From Methylocystis sp. KS32 (GTDB taxonomy: Bacteria > Pseudomonadota > Alphaproteobacteria > Rhizobiales > Beijerinckiaceae), in contig PHSQ01000001.1 of the NCBI GenBank assembly GCA_002862095.1, positions 186,001 to 250,000 of the forward strand: DNA of 64,000 bases, read 5' to 3'. The notes under the pieces were generated by a model. That model ran no database searches. It was not told the DNA's origin and was given only the letters and a program-made list of their open reading frames with translations. Numbering within the stretch: position 1 is the stretch's first letter; every line of letters begins with the position of its first letter. This document shows, piece after piece, positions 10,410 through 23,627 of this stretch. A program made the translations under genes and the position numbers.

Positions 10410-11813
10410 ATGAAGTTCGAAGAATTTTTGCGCACGAAAAAACTTGAGGATCTCCAGGCCGAAACCGGCCAGCGGAGCGGACTGCGCCGAGTGCTCGGCC
10501 TTTGGCAATTGACCGCCCTCGGACTTGGAGGCCTGATCGGAGTCGGCATATTCGTGCTCACCGGCGTCGTCGCGGCGACGGAGGCGGGGCCGGCCGTGTC
10601 CCTCTCTTTCGCCATCGCCGGCGTCGCGAGCGCGGCGGCCGCGCTGTGCTACGCCGAGTTTTCCTCCATGATTCCGGTGGCGGGAAGCGCCTATACCTAC
10701 GCCTACGCCGTGCTTGGCGAACTCGTGGCATGGATCATCGGCTGGGATCTTCTGCTCGAATATGCGCTCGTCGTCGCCGTCGTCGCCATCGGATGGTCCG
10801 GCTATGTCGCGGCGCTGCTGCGGCAGGTTGGCGTCGAGTTGCCGCTTTGGGCGCGCGGGGCGCCGGGCGTGGGTCAGGGTTATGTCATCGACCTCGTCGC
10901 CGTGCTTGGAAGCCTCGGCGTCGCCGCTCTCCTGACGTTGCGCATAGAATGGGGCGCGCGCTTCAACACGGCGATGGTCGTTCTCAAAGTGGGCGCCGTG
11001 CTTCTCGTCATCCTCGCCGCCGCGCCGTATATCCACCCGGAAAATTGGCGGCCGTTCATGCCCTTCGGCTTTGGCGGAGTCGTCGAGGGCGCGGCGGTCG
11101 TCTTTTTTGCCGTCTTCGGCTACGACACGCTGACGACGGCGGCGGAGGAGTCCCGCGATCCGCAGCGCGATGTGCCGCGCGCGGTGCTGTTGTCGCTCGG
11201 CGTCTCACTGGCGCTTTATGTGGCGATGTCTTTCGCTCTGACGGGGATCGTCCGCTACGACACGCTGAACAACGCGGCTCCGGTCGCGAACGCCTTCGCG
11301 AGTTTGGGCATGGCCTGGGTCACGTTGATCGTATCGGCGGCGGCGGTGGTGGGGCTTCTCAGTGTGATGCTGGCCTTCCTTCTCGCCTGCGCGCGCATCT
11401 GGTTCGCAATGAGCCGCGACGGCCTGTTGCCGGCCTGGTTCGCCAAGCCCCATCCGGCCTTTGCGACGCCCTATCGCCCCACGCTTATCGCCGGCGCTCT
11501 TTGCGCGCTGGTCGCGGGCTTTTTTCCAATTCGCGAGGTGGCGGAACTCGTCAACATCGGCACGCTTTCCGCCTTCGTCGTCATCTGTTTGGCCGTGATC
11601 GCCCTGCGGCGCAGGCGTCCCGACGCCGAGCGCCGGTTTCGTACGCCCTTCGTTCCTTTCACGCCGCTGGTCGGGGTGGGTTTCTCTCTGTGGTTGCTGA
11701 GCAAACTGCCGACGGCGGCCTGGGAGCGCTTCGTCGTCTGGTTGCTTCTGGGGCTCGCCCTTTACGCCTTTTATGGCCGCGCTCGCAGTCGTCTCGGTCG
11801 CGAGCGCCAGTAA
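10410..11813 (+). CDS. APC family amino acid permease
   Basis: LGLWQLTALGLGGLIGVGIFVLTGVVAATEAGPAVSLSF; ~12 TM segments; start at ATG 10410. Confidence 0.88.
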   Translation: MKFEEFLRTKKLEDLQAETGQRSGLRRVLGLWQLTALGLGGLIGVGIFVLTGVVAATEAGPAVSLSFAIAGVASAAAALCYAEFSSMIPVAGSAYTYAYAVLGELVAWIIGWDLLLEYALVVAVVAIGWSGYVAALLRQVGVELPLWARGAPGVGQGYVIDLVAVLGSLGVAALLTLRIEWGARFNTAMVVLKVGAVLLVILAAAPYIHPENWRPFMPFGFGGVVEGAAVVFFAVFGYDTLTTAAEESRDPQRDVPRAVLLSLGVSLALYVAMSFALTGIVRYDTLNNAAPVANAFASLGMAWVTLIVSAAAVVGLLSVMLAFLLACARIWFAMSRDGLLPAWFAKPHPAFATPYRPTLIAGALCALVAGFFPIREVAELVNIGTLSAFVVICLAVIALRRRRPDAERRFRTPFVPFTPLVGVGFSLWLLSKLPTAAWERFVVWLLLGLALYAFYGRARSRLGRERQ

Positions 11814-12137
11814 AGCCGCCGCCGCCAATCATTCCAACCATCGCGGTTGGCGTGTGCGTGCAGGCCTCGCATGTTGGATTTGCAGCTTTTGGTCGCCTCG
11901 GCATGGGGTGGGGCGTCGCGCGCGGGAGGCGGCCCTCGAGGAAGGCCTGGAAGGCCCGTGATAGGTTTCCGGCCGATTACTGGTCGGTCATTGGTCGAAG
12001 TGACCCCCTTTTCTGGTTCCTGCCAAAACGAGAGCAGGAGGCGCAGTGAGTAAGGGATTCTGCGAACAGCCCCGGTTCCGAGCCCCCGATTCGACTATGT
12101 CCAGACAATCAAGGTTCAGATATTTTTTATGAATATG

Positions 12138-14284
12138 TCACAGGCCGGCCAGCTTGCTGAACAGTCGCTGCGCTATCTCTGCGACCGGATATTTAAACAA
12201 AAACAACGGCGCCATCGGCGCAAACGCGGCGACTAGAGCAGAGATGACCAGGCGCTTGCTCACCGGGACCGTGCGCATGTTTCGCACGATCCCGACGCTC
12301 GTTGATAAATCCGAGAGAGACTGCAAGTCTGGGGTGCCCAACAAGGGCTCCTCCGAGACCGCGGCAGGGTTAAACCATTTGTTTTCGAAATCCGTCACGT
12401 AACGCGCTGCGAACACCATGTAGTCGCGCAAGCCCTTTTCTCGGCATGCACGGAGTTTGGAAATGAAGATGCACGGGGGAAGAAGGACAATCATCAATTC
12501 GATGATGATCGTAAGCACAAGCGCGGGATAGATCACCTCAAATACCGATTTACCAGTAGAAATCTCTTCAGCAAATGAAGCTGAAACCAAGAGTGAAATG
12601 GCTACCATCAACGTGGTGAAATATGTTTGCACCACTTCAAGATATCCGAGCCCTGCGGCTCCATCGGGATGGGTTGGCGCGAGATGCAAATCTAATTTTG
12701 TGACGCGCCAAAGGAAAAAGCACCAGAGGCCAATTCGCCAAATCCAGCGGAACATCAGGAAACGAAAAAGCGGCAGACAAACGATCCAGTACCACAGACC
12801 GGCCCAAGGCATATTGCTTATTGCCTGAGAGTCTGTCCGCGAACATCATGTTGGATTGCATAGCTTTCTGAGCATGAGGCGGATTGAGGCGATGCGCAGA
12901 AATGCGAGCGCCTTTCGGTTGAGGCATTCCCAATCCTTAGCCAATCTTCGACACCGACCGAGCCAGGAAAAAGTTCGTTCGACGACCCACCGCCTTGGCA
13001 AGACCTCGAAGCCTTTCGCTGTGTCAGAACGCTTGACGATTTCCGTCACGAGGCTTGGCAAAGCTTTCTTCTGCGCCTCGCAAAAGATTGGTCCCTGATA
13101 TCCGCCATCGGCGAACAGCTTTTGCAGAAACGGAAATCTCCCAAACATTGTGCGCAGAACAAGAACGCCGCCGTCTCGATCCTGAATGTCGGCCGGATGA
13201 ACGATCGCATGAAGCAGCAGGCCTATCGTGTCGACGAGAATATGCCGCTTCTTGCCGTTGATCTTCTTGCCCGCATCATAGCCGTGCGGATCAATGCAGC
13301 GCCCCCTTTTTCCGCCGCTTTCACGCTCTGGCTGTCGATGACGGCGGCGGTCGGGCTGGCGTCACGCCCGGCGGCCTCGCGACACTTCACGTAAAGCGCG
13401 TGGTGGAGACGATCGAGCGTGCCGTCATAGGTCCAAAGGTCGAAATAGCCGTAAACTGTGCTCTTGGGCGGCAAATCCTTCGGGATCGCGCGCCACTGAC
13501 AGCCCGTCGAGAGAACATACATGAGTCCGTTCACGACCTGCCGCATGTCCACCCTGCGCTTGCCGCCGCCGCGCTTTGCCGGCGGGATCAAGGGGGCGAT
13601 CAATGCCCACTCCGCGTCCGTGACGTCGCTGGGATAACGCAGACCGCTACGGTCGTAGCGCGCGCGATTTTCGTTCGTCCACATCGGCGACCCCTTCGAG
13701 AATCAGGCCGCCACATCGAATCATAAAAGACTCATTCGACTCAACTTCTGCTCGGACAGACACTGAGTGGCCGGGTCGAAGGCCGATGTCTTTCCTGACA
13801 AGTGCAATTGGGGCGCGAGAAACGACAACAATACTGCAGCGAAGAGACACAATGCTTCCGGTAAGCAGGCGTCTTTCCATCGGATCATGCGAGCAATTTC
13901 TTTTCCCAACTCAGGCAGTGCGTTGCTGGGCACGACACCGGAGCGCACGATCGTGGCTACGAAGGTATTAAACCGAGGGTCCAGCGACGTTTCACACAAG
14001 AAGAATAGGGGGATAACCACCAGTAAGCGTATATCCCCGGCGATCGCCGAGAGCGAAAACAACCTGCCGACAACGCCCCCCATGAACGCAAGCGCCAGCA
14101 AAATCGACCATGAGAACAATCCCAGCGCCAACCCCAGTGGAACTGTGTTTTTTCCTTCGCGTACTAGGCCAAGACGCAGCCCAAGCCGGTGAAGCGGGCC
14201 ACCAAGTAGTGAGAAGCCAAAAGCATGGAATTCCTCCATAGTCGTCAAAACCTCGCTCTCGACGACGTTTTCACTGTTTATCAT
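12138..14284 (-). pseudogene. Multi-TM membrane protein of unknown function split by a 935-bp IS (halves 14284-13764 and 12825-12138)
   Basis: Removing 12829..13763 plus one TGA duplication gives a continuous 402-aa frame: ...SAFDPATQ-AISNMPWAGLWYWIVCLPLFRF.... Confidence 0.85.
12829..13763 (-). mobile_element. IS5-family insertion sequence (935 bp, IS1031-like by 3-bp TNA duplication), copy 1
   Basis: Near-perfect TIRs GAGTCTGTCCGC / GTGTCTGTCCGA, TSD TGA at 12826-12828 and 13764-13766; transposase in two frames (13684..13223 and 13148..12846). Confidence 0.92.
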
Positions 14285-14985
14285 TAAAAGCCAACACTTT
14301 TCTCTTCGTCGTGAGGGGATAAGGAGCAGATTCTGCGTGGGACAGCGGATTACTGTCAACGCCCATAGCGGAACTCTCTTTGCAGGAACAAACGCGAGCA
14401 GTGGATCTCCTGGGTCGCAGCAACAAGGTCGCGCTCCTGACGCGTCCATTTTCGTCCTGGCCCCGACCGGGAGCGGCGGCAGATGCCGCGGGCGCCTGAT
14501 TTCTCAGGCCGACGTTCCACTAAATCCTGCGTGATTCTGCGGCCCGCAGCAGTTCGCGCCGTTATGCCCACTTTTGGTTTTAAAGAAACCGAGGGCGCGG
14601 GAACCAACTCAAACTGGACGTCTGCGCAGCTTTTTCAATGCGTTGAAAACATGCGGTATCCTTCGAGCGAACCAATTTCGGCGAGGTTCGCGCGGAATGA
14701 GACCGAAGGGCTTTAGAGACCGGATTTTGCCCCGCGCGGCAGTCTCAGAAGTTCAGTCGGGAACCGCAAACCCTTCGGAAATGGCGACGTTTTCTGGCGC
14801 TGGTCAGCCGGCCTTGAGAGTTTGCTATGGCTTAGCTGGCGGGCCGCGACCGATAGCGATGATCGCTACGTTTTCGCTGTAACCCTATGACAGTGGCGGC
14901 GAGACTGGTGAAACCGGGTGCGGCTGGGATATTGTCGGTGCAAGGCCGGCAATTTCCATAAACGCGCAACGGCGCCCCTCGTTAC

Positions 14986-15103
14986 CTAGAGCAAAATCCG
15001 AAAACGTTGATAGACTTTTTCGATTAGATTTTGCTCCAGCTTTTTGAATCTGGAGCGATTTCTTATCGACCAGACGATTCCGTCTGGTCGGAAAGCGCTC
15101 TAG
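14986..15103 (+). repeat. 118-bp dispersed repeat, copy 2
   Basis: CTAGAGCaaaatccgaaaac...ctggtcggaaagcGCTCTAG; perfect 7-bp terminal inverted repeats. Confidence 0.88.
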
Positions 15104-15185
15104 CTCCGGCATGGCAGGGGTATTGTGGAAATGTGCTAAGCTTGCCCGGACGGAGAGCGATTTCAGGAAGGCGGACGGGTCGAAG

Positions 15186-17321
15186 ATGGCCGAAGCGAAG
15201 AGCAATAGATTTACCAAATACTTCCCTCTTCTGCTGGATGCCCTTCGCTCTACGGACCCTAATCCGATGCGGCCAGCCGAAGCAATGGCCTGGATCAGAG
15301 CAAAGGAAGAGGTTCGGGCGGAAGACCTGACGAGATTTGTTGAAAACGGGACACAATCGATCTTCGAAAACGATGTCCATTGGGCTCGCTTTTACCTCGT
15401 AAAGGGCGGTCTTCTCAGTAACGCAAAACGCGGACTGTGGAGCCTTAGAGCCTGACCTGAAATTGGTTGACCGGCCTCGCGGCCCTTGATTCCCTTGGTT
15501 TGCAACAACTTTGGGAGATTCGCGATGCCTTGGAACGAGGCCGATCGGGCGAAGTATGAAGTCATTCGGGCGCGCTATTCAAGCGATATGTCGGAGGCCG
15601 AGTTGGCGCTGATCGCGCCGCTGCTGCCGCCTCCCAAACGGCGCGGACGCAAGCCGACAGATTCCCAGATCATTCTCAACGCCTTGTTTTATTTGATCCG
15701 TTGCGGATGCCCCTGGCGGTATTTGCCAAAGGATTTTCCGCCGTTCACGACCGTGCAAAACCGCTTCTACGCATGGCGCGACAGCGGCTTGTGGGCGCAA
15801 ATCATCAGCGTTCTGGTAATGGACGCCCGCGAGGCGGAAGGCCGTCAAGCCGCGCCGACGGCGGTTGTCGTCGACAGCCAGTCGGTCAAGACGACGGAAG
15901 CCGGCGGCCCTCGTGGTTTCGATGCGGGCAAGAAGGTCAAGGGCCGCAAGCGCCATCTCGCCGTCGACACGATTGGTCTGCCTATCGAATGCCAGATCAC
16001 GACCGCCGACGTGCAGGATCGCGACGCTCTCGCGCCGTTGCTGAAAGCCGTGCATCGCAAGAGCCCGTGGGTGAAAATGTCTTTCGTCGACGGGGGTTAT
16101 CAAGGTGATGAAGCCCAGCGCGCTGCCTTCGAGGCGAGCCGTATTTCCATCACCGTCGTCAAGCGAACCGACAAAGAGGTGAAAGGATTTGTCGTGCTGC
16201 CGAAACGCTGGGTCGTCGAGCGAACGCTCGGCTGGATCAATCGCGCTCGCCGTCTGTCAAAAGACTTCGAGGCGACCATCGAATCCGCTCTCGCCTGGCT
16301 GCAACTGGCCCTGGCTTTCCTGCTCATGCGCCGGCTGGCGAGGGCGAATGCCGGTCAGATTTGAAATTCGAGTCGGGTTCTTACCCCCGAGGGACGTGAA
16401 ACAAGACTCTCGCCGGAAGAGACGTGGGGCCTCTATGTCCGCATCCGCGATGCTAACCGGCCTGGAGCCGTCCAGGCCAACGAAGATGCGCCGGCCCCGG
16501 GCGCTGCTGAAGAGAGCGATGAGGCAGGAAAGTCGTATTGGTTCGTTGGCTCTGTTTGGGACGGAACCGAAGACCAGCTTCCCCGCTTTCTCGAGCAAGG
16601 GGTCTGGGAAAATGGATACCAAGATCAGTTTTTGGATCTTGTTCGGCGGATACGACCAGGCGATCAGATCGCGGTAAAGGCAAGCTTTGTAAAAAAGCGA
16701 GTTCCGTTCGACGTCGGCGGTAAGTCCGTCTCGGTAATGAGGATAAAGGCTACAGGCACCGTCCTGGATAACGCGAGCGACGGACGGACGGTGAAAGTTG
16801 CTTGGGACCCGCCAACAGAGCCCCGCGACTGGTATTTCTATACATACCGAACCACTATCGTCGAAGCTGACCCAGAGGCGGAGGACGGTCGCCGATTGAT
16901 CGATTTTACCTTCCGAGGCGTAACCCAGGATTATGCGTGGTTTCTCGCCCAGCCGTACTGGTTGGAAAAATATGGCGCCAAATCGGAGACCATCGCGGCT
17001 GATATCTCCGAAAGCTCTTTAGTTGCTGAAGACGAAGAGATTGCCGAAGAAGAATCACCTTATTCGATAGAAAATATCGTTGCCGAGGGATGTTTTCTGA
17101 CCAGCGCAGAGCTCTCGGAAATTCTCGATCGCTGGCGCTCGAAGACGAACCTTATTCTCCAAGGTCCATATGTGGAACGGCCCGCCAGGCAAGTGCTTTT
17201 TTCAGACATTTCATCCTGCGGGAACGGTGCGGTCATATGTCCGGCCTTTCAGCGCGGTCATGGACCGCTGGCCTTGATGAAATTCGCGATGCGAGGGGCT
17301 AATCAATCTGACGCGCTGTAA
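15186..17321 (+). pseudogene. McrB-like type IV restriction protein, interrupted by IS and truncated near the Walker A motif
   Basis: MAEAKSNRFTKYFPLLLDALRSTDPNPMRPAEAMAWIR...YLVKGGLLSNAKRGLWSL [IS] TPEGRETRLSPEETWGLYVRIRDAN...SYWFVGSVWDGTEDQLPRFLEQGVWENGYQDQFLDLVRRIRPGDQIAVKASF...LSEILDRWRSKTNLILQGP; frame restored when 15448..16380 and one TTA are removed. Confidence 0.75.
15448..16380 (+). mobile_element. IS5-family insertion sequence (933 bp), copy A; intact 279-aa transposase at 15525..16364
   Basis: Ends GAGCCTGAC...GTCGGGTTC, TSD TTA both sides; DDE transposase MPWNEADRAKYEVIRARYSSDMSEAELALIAPLLPPPKRRGRKP; second copy at 30491. Confidence 0.93.
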
Positions 17322-17442
17322 GCGCATTGTCGCGCCGGCCACTCTCGCCTCGGGATTTCGTCCCGTGGAGTCATCGTCTAATTATGCACCTCACCTCTGT
17401 CCGGCGTCTACGCCGGTCAGTCTGTCCTGGTCGTCTTTCGAC

Positions 17443-18483
17443 TCAAGCGCTCGCCGCTCCGTTCGCCGCATCAGTATTCCGATATGTTCCGCCCTTGGTG
17501 AGCAGCGCCCAGATGATCCGCGCCATTTTGTTTGCGAGCGCGATCGCGACGACCTTGAAGGGCCTCCGCGCCAAAAGCCCGATTAGCCATTGCGGCGCTT
17601 TGTCGTTACCCTTCACGCGTCGCAAGATTGACGTTGCGCCACAAACGAGAAGCGAGCGGAGCGTCGGATTGCCCATTTTCGATATCCCGCCGAGCCGCTC
17701 CTTGCCGCCGCTCGAATGGGGCTTTGGCGTCAGTCCAAGCCAGGCGGCGAAGTGTCGGCCGGATTTGAACCCGTCGGGATCCGGAACCAGCGCTTTGACG
17801 GAAGCCGCCGTGATCGCTCCGACGCCCGGGATTGTGGTCAGCCGCCGCATGTCCTCGTCGCGCTTCGCCTCGGCGACGATCCCTCGTTCGAGCTTGTCGA
17901 TCTGCCGCGTCAACGCCTCGATCTGATCGGCGATTTCGGCCAATGCCAAACGGGCGGCTTTTGGCAGGCGGACGTCCTCTTCGTCCCGCAAAATCTCGAT
18001 CAGCGCGGCCACCTTCGACGTGCCAGTGGCCGCGATAACGCCCAGCTCCGACAGGTGAGCGCGAAGCGCGTTGATCGCCTGAGTTTGCTGGCGGACCAGA
18101 AGAGCGCGCGTCTTCAGCACCATAGCCGCCGCCTGCTGTTCGGCGGATTTGATCGGAACGAAGCGCATGGTCTTGCGCGTCACGGCTTCGCTGATCGCCT
18201 CGGCGTCGGCGGCGTCCGTCTTGCCCCGTTTCACGAACGGCTTCACATAAATCGGCGGGATCAAGCGCACGTCGTGACCAAGCGCCGCGATCTCGCGCGC
18301 CCAGTAATGCGAACCGCCGCAGGCCTCCAGCCCGACCAGACACGGAGGCAGCTTTTCGAAAAAGCGCAGCACTTCGGCTCGACGCAGTTTCCGGTTGAAA
18401 ATCGGCGAGCCCTCGGCGTCGGCGCCATGGACCTGAAAAACGTTCTTGGCCAAATCCAGGCCGATAGTGCTAATCTGCTTCAC
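17443..18483 (-). CDS. IS110-family (IS116/IS110/IS902-like) transposase
   Basis: VKQISTIGLDLAKNVFQVHGADAEG...KRGKTDAADAEAISEAVTR...IPGVGAITAASVKALV...FAAWLGLTPKPHSSGGKERLGGISKMGNPTLRSLLVCGATSILRR. Confidence 0.92.
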   Translation of the reverse strand: MKQISTIGLDLAKNVFQVHGADAEGSPIFNRKLRRAEVLRFFEKLPPCLVGLEACGGSHYWAREIAALGHDVRLIPPIYVKPFVKRGKTDAADAEAISEAVTRKTMRFVPIKSAEQQAAAMVLKTRALLVRQQTQAINALRAHLSELGVIAATGTSKVAALIEILRDEEDVRLPKAARLALAEIADQIEALTRQIDKLERGIVAEAKRDEDMRRLTTIPGVGAITAASVKALVPDPDGFKSGRHFAAWLGLTPKPHSSGGKERLGGISKMGNPTLRSLLVCGATSILRRVKGNDKAPQWLIGLLARRPFKVVAIALANKMARIIWALLTKGGTYRNTDAANGAASA

Positions 18484-18679
18484 GGAACGGCTCCCTACCT
18501 TGTGGCGTTGCCAGCAACGACCACGTTTTAGCACTTCAGATGCTGTCGGTAGCGGGGCCGTTCCACACCATCAATCTGGATGAGATTCTTCGGTCGCGGT
18601 GACGAGATGATTGTCGCGGAGCGACAACAAGGCAAGCGGATTTTTAGTGACGTTCGTTTTGATTGACGCGGAGCGACAA

Positions 18680-21027
<2,348 letters not shown>

Positions 21028-21169
21028 TCACCCGGCCCCGCGACCGGCAGACAGGCCGTTTTTTCAGCGCGCGCGGGGGTGTCGGCGTGACGAAGCTCGG
21101 GCTCCGCCCTCCCTTCGTCACGCCGACACCCCCGCGATTCTCATCCTGATTGACGCTGGACTCTCACCT

Positions 21170-21752
21170 TGTTTGTCGCGCGGCAGTTCGGCGATGTCGC
21201 GAAGGTCGCGGGTCAGGATCGAGGCGAGATAGGACCGCGCCCAGTCCTGCCGACGCCGTTCGCTGTCACGGCCAATGGCCTCGGGAAAACCGCCGCGCAG
21301 AACGGCATGGACCAATTCATCGCCGACGATGGTGTCTCTCTGGCTCTGCAACCGCCCCTCGAACAAGCGCTCCAGAAAGGTCGGCGCCCGGTTCTCGATT
21401 TCCGCCCGTGCCAACGGCAGCATTCGTATCGTTTCCATCCGTCCGGCGAGACTGTCGGCGACGCGCGGCAAGGTGAGCACATTGGCGGAGCCCGTGAGCA
21501 GGAAACGGCCCCGACGATAATCTTCATCAACTGTCTTCTTGATCGCCAGCAACAGATCGGGCGCGCGCTGGATCTCGTCGATAATCGCGCGATCAAGTCC
21601 TCGGATGAAGCCCGCAGGGTCAGATTACGCGGCCTCAAGTACGGTTTGGTCATCGAGTGTGCTGTAGGTCCGATCAGTGTCGCCCATCTTTCGCACCAGC
21701 ATCGTCTTGCCGACCCGGCGCGGCCCCACGATCAGGACGACCGGAGTGTCGC
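21170..21752 (-). pseudogene. DUF4143/AAA-type ATPase fragment, truncated at both ends
   Basis: TPVVLIVGPRRVGKTMLVRKMGDTDRTYSTLDDQTVLEAA-stop-SDPAGFIRGLDRAIIDEIQRAPDLLLAIKKTVDEDYRRGRFLLTGSANVLTLPRVADSLAGRMETI; cut by the 935-bp IS and the IS21 element. Confidence 0.8.
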
Positions 21753-21755
21753 TAA

Positions 21756-22690
21756 GTGTCTGTCCGAGCAGAAGTTGAGTCGAATGAGTCTTTTATGATT
21801 CGATGTGGCGGCCTGATTCTCGAAGGGGTCGCCGATGTGGACGAACGAAAATCGCGCGCGCTACGACCGTAGCGGTCTGCGTTATCCCAGCGACGTCACG
21901 GACGCGGAGTGGGCATTGATCGCCCCCTTGATCCCGCCGGCAAAGCGCGGCGGCGGCAAGCGCAGGGTGGACATGCGGCAGGTCGTGAACGGACTCATGT
22001 ATGTTCTCTCGACGGGCTGTCAGTGGCGCGCGATCCCGAAGGATTTGCCGCCCAAGAGCACAGTTTACGGCTATTTCGACCTTTGGACCTATGACGGCAC
22101 GCTCGATCGTCTCCACCACGCGCTTTACGTGAAGTGTCGCGAGGCCGCCGGGCGTGACGCCAGCCCGACCGCCGCCGTCATCGACAGCCAGAGCGTGAAA
22201 GCGGCGGAAAAAGGGGGCGCTGCATTGATCCGCACGGCTATGATGCGGGCAAGAAGATCAACGGCAAGAAGCGGCATATTCTCGTCGACACGATAGGCCT
22301 GCTGCTTCATGCGATCGTTCATCCGGCCGACATTCAGGATCGAGACGGCGGCGTTCTTGTTCTGCGCACAATGTTTGGGAGATTTCCGTTTCTGCAAAAG
22401 CTGTTCGCCGATGGCGGATATCAGGGACCAATCTTTTGCGAGGCGCAGAAGAAAGCTTTGCCAAGCCTCGTGACGGAAATCGTCAAGCGTTCTGACACAG
22501 CGAAAGGCTTCGAGGTCTTGCCAAGGCGGTGGGTCGTCGAACGAACTTTTTCCTGGCTCGGTCGGTGTCGAAGATTGGCTAAGGATTGGGAATGCCTCAA
22601 CCGAAAGGCGCTCGCATTTCTGCGCATCGCCTCAATCCGCCTCATGCTCAGAAAGCTATGCAATCCAACATGATGTTCGCGGACAGACTC
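21756..22690 (+). mobile_element. IS5-family insertion sequence (935 bp), copy 2
   Basis: Same length and same ORF translations as copy 1; TSD TAA at 21753-21755 and 22691-22693. Confidence 0.92.
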
Positions 22691-22860
22691 TAAGGGCCTC
22701 CTCCGCCCGCCTTTCAACGAATCGCTCGTACATGCCATCTCCGGTTCCCGGCAGATTTGCACTATCTTTCTCGGCGGATTTGCAGTCAATGGTTCGCTGA
22801 TTTGCTAAGTCCAACAGGCTGCTAGTTCTATTGCGTCATGAACGAATTTATCGGCGGTTT

Positions 22861-22942
22861 CGTCATTGCGAGCCGAAGGCGTGGCAATCCAGGGGGGGCT
22901 CGCGCGGCTTAAGGATTGCTTCGGCTCGCGCTCGCAATGACG
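22861..22942. repeat. Palindromic intergenic repeat (CGTCATTGCGAGC ... GCTCGCAATGACG)
   Basis: 13-bp perfect terminal inverted repeat; related copy at 51748..51828. Confidence 0.7.
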
Positions 22943-23147
22943 GGTGCTGGCCCAGCCCCAGGCCGCTTCGTGACGCAGTAGAACTAGGGTCGTTCTCGGT
23001 CATCGGCAAAGCTCGCAAGAATCAGATCGGCTCCGATTCTAATCCGCAAAAGCCTCCCATGCCCCCTCCGATTCGATGGAAGTCGAAAGATTTTCAGCCT
23101 CTGAGGGCAGCCAGGTTTCTCAACTACCCCCTTTTTCTCTCCAACCC

Positions 23148-23417
23148 TCAAGCGGCCTTTGCGCGCTCCGCATCAGGCGTCTCCATTGCTCTGAGGTAGA
23201 GGTCGAGCAGGGACTCATGCTCGTCGCGCTCATCCTTATCCTGTTTGCGCAGACGGATGATCTCCTTCAGCACCTTCACATCGAAGCCATCGCCTTTCGC
23301 TTCGGCGAAGATTTCCTTCTTCCCTTCGTTGAGCGCCTTAATCTCTTCCTCGATATGCTCAATTCGCTCAACGAATGAGCGGATGCGATCGCCCGCGATT
23401 CCCACAGCATCGGTCAT
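23148..23417 (-). CDS. gapR: GapR-like (DUF2312) nucleoid-associated protein
   Basis: IAGDRIRSFVERIEHIEEEIKALNEGKKEIFAEAKGDGFDVKVLKEIIRLRKQDKDERDEHESLLDLYLRAM. Confidence 0.9.
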   Translation of the reverse strand: MTDAVGIAGDRIRSFVERIEHIEEEIKALNEGKKEIFAEAKGDGFDVKVLKEIIRLRKQDKDERDEHESLLDLYLRAMETPDAERAKAA

Positions 23418-23627
23418 GCGTGACTCCCTGATTGGTGCAGGAGGACGCTATGGCTCTCGGGGTAAGGAATTGGTTAACTCGCTTATGGTCGTCTTCTTGG
23501 GGTAGGGTCGGGATACGCGCAAAAAGTAGTCACAATGATAGAACTATTTTAACAACAACGTCTTATGCAAACGCTAGATGGCGTCCTAGCGACCGCTGAG
23601 GCGGGTCTGACTGGGGCCATCGTCCAA

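Noticed and set aside
10502-12049. 515-aa ORF overlapping the APC permease
   Set aside because: Arg/Gly-rich out-of-frame translation of a clear permease gene.
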